Shown piece by piece: positions 62,885 to 64,000 of a stretch of 64,000 nucleotides of DNA. The first letter of the stretch is position 1. Each line of letters starts with the position of its first letter. This DNA comes from Arion vulgaris. Taxonomy: Eukaryota; Mollusca; Gastropoda; Stylommatophora; Arionidae. The stretch lies in the NCBI GenBank assembly GCA_020796225.1, contig CM036771.1:31564703-31628702 (forward strand). The letters run 5' to 3'. The position numbers and the translations under genes were made by a program. The notes beneath the pieces are model-generated. The model was not told where the DNA came from. It saw nothing but the letters and a program-made list of their open reading frames with translations, and ran no database searches.

Positions 62885-63400
62885 CACAAAGGAATATTAT
62901 TAGTATCGTTCCCAATTTTTAATCGATCTTGATAGTTTTCAAACACTAGTAAAAATCCAGGCTCCCTTACACAGACATTTCGGTGTTTCCGTCTGAGCTA
63001 GTCGGCCTTATGTTGCTGGGGGCCACAGAACAGCTTACTTTAAAACTGGATTTAAAACTAAGATAGTGTCAGATAGTATCTGTACTCTCATCCTGAATCA
63101 ATAATATATTTAGTTAAAGCGAAAGTTTGCCACTAGATTACCACAACAGTACACCAGGTGACAAAGATATTGACAGCCGAGCCGGATAGATTTAAACACG
63201 CTATACAGGATGAGCTTGCTCCGTGGAGACAAGATAATAAAACCTTGCCCAGACAAGTTTTCTTAGTTACAATGAAATGTGACAATGATGTCGAAATAAG
63301 GAAGGGATTAACATCGGATCGTGGCAAAGATAAATAATAAGATAATTTAGCAGACTTTACAAGAAAACAAAGAAAGACAAAATATGAACAGGTGATGAAA
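62885..63400. other. Stretch without recognisable gene
   Basis: No supported coding feature. One short minus-strand frame (63133-63327) has no recognisable domain. Confidence 0.35.
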
Positions 63401-63404
63401 AGTC

Positions 63405-63605
63405 GGATCTTAGGCCGGTACTACACAATATATTAAGAAACAGCAGGTCAAATGGTTTAGACATGAATCAAGGTTATTACAAGTCTGTCTTTACATAGAG
63501 CACTAACAGTCAGATACAACGGCATCAGACATAGAGAATGACCACGTAAACGGTGGATCAACGGAATGTCTGAGGCACTAAATTTCACCTAGAACAAAGC
63601 GCGTA
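63405..63605 (+). pseudogene. RTE-like LINE tail fragment
   Basis: Across frames: KQQVKWFRHESRLL, RALTVRYNGIRHRE and PRKRWINGMSEAL, corresponding to the QQ.KWFGH..RLP......RPRKRWI segment. From 63605 to 64000 only an ATGATGATGG run near 63818-63842 is visible. Confidence 0.62.
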
Positions 63606-64000
63606 GTGATACTCTCTCCGTGTGCATTTTATTCGGCCTGATGCCGAAAGGCAAAAGAGGAATATAAAATAAGTCGATGAAATAAAGAACATGCTAATTA
63701 TTTTTTTAGTGAATAAAATGAATGACAGCAGTAATGGAATAATAACAATAAAGCCGGGAACACATACAAGCGGTAGAGGGTACACGCCATCACACGTCGT
63801 CCCTTTAAATATCTGTTAATGATGATGATGGATGATGATGATAATCTAGTCCCCAAGGAAGGAAGAGCTTGCACTCCAGTTTCCCACGTTAGAACTTGGA
63901 AGTTTATACTTTCGTTGCCAGATAGTTCTCCTGTAGTCTATTTCTAATTGATTAGGTTCATAGAATGAAAGTCAGCACCAATGACAGCCGTTTGTTCAGA

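Overview
The window is animal nuclear DNA, AT-rich and crowded with decayed transposons, SINEs and minisatellites. The only conserved host gene I recognise is CASK, the MAGUK-family scaffold with a kinase-like domain. Two adjacent coding exons lie on the minus strand (2881-2958, then 213-388), each with consensus splice sites, matching intron phases and near-identity to the animal CASK kinase region. I found no upstream CASK exon (those encoding the N-lobe up to the hinge) to the right. My reading is that nearly everything from 2959 onward is one very large CASK intron. The set of non-LTR elements, tRNA-headed SINEs and dense minisatellites suggests a mollusc (gastropod or cephalopod). That taxonomic call is inference.

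The second likely gene piece is a 358-codon open reading frame on the minus strand at 35826-36902. It starts in a good Kozak context and runs straight into a strong splice donor. I do not recognise the protein. It looks disordered, with a basic C-terminus and a KRVSF motif of the type that docks protein phosphatase 1. If CASK does continue beyond the right edge, this would be a gene nested in the same orientation inside its intron.

Layout. 0-3 kb: CASK exons, a LINE tail and a 67-bp minisatellite. 3-10 kb: purine-rich repeat, a tRNA-type SINE with target-site duplication, two small hAT elements and a LINE endonuclease region. 10-19 kb: LINE tails, then two large LINE copies head to head (14.05-15.31 kb minus, 15.31-18.17 kb plus). 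19.5-22.8 kb: a 3.26-kb hAT transposon with an 8-bp target duplication. 23-35 kb: RNase H LINE remnants, SINEs and 52-, 53-, 49-, 60-, 19- and ~75-bp arrays. 35.8-36.9 kb: the unknown gene exon. 37-43 kb: SINEs and arrays. 43.67-45.48 kb: a Tc1/mariner-type transposon with 106-bp inverted repeats and TA target duplication. 46-64 kb: a second locus of the ~50-bp satellite, more LINE and SINE fragments, and 54-, 47- and 29-bp arrays.

No element is intact. The transposases and LINE reading frames all carry stops, frameshifts or deletions. Insertions are repeatedly nested (LINE in SINE, SINE in LINE, hAT in SINE, LINE in hAT, SINE in hAT), and several junctions still show direct repeats, so a relative insertion history can be read. 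About 20 distinct minisatellites cover roughly 10 kb, about 16 per cent of the window. I see no cooperating gene cluster or operon-like system; the notable biology is repeat birth and transposon structure inside a conserved neuronal gene.
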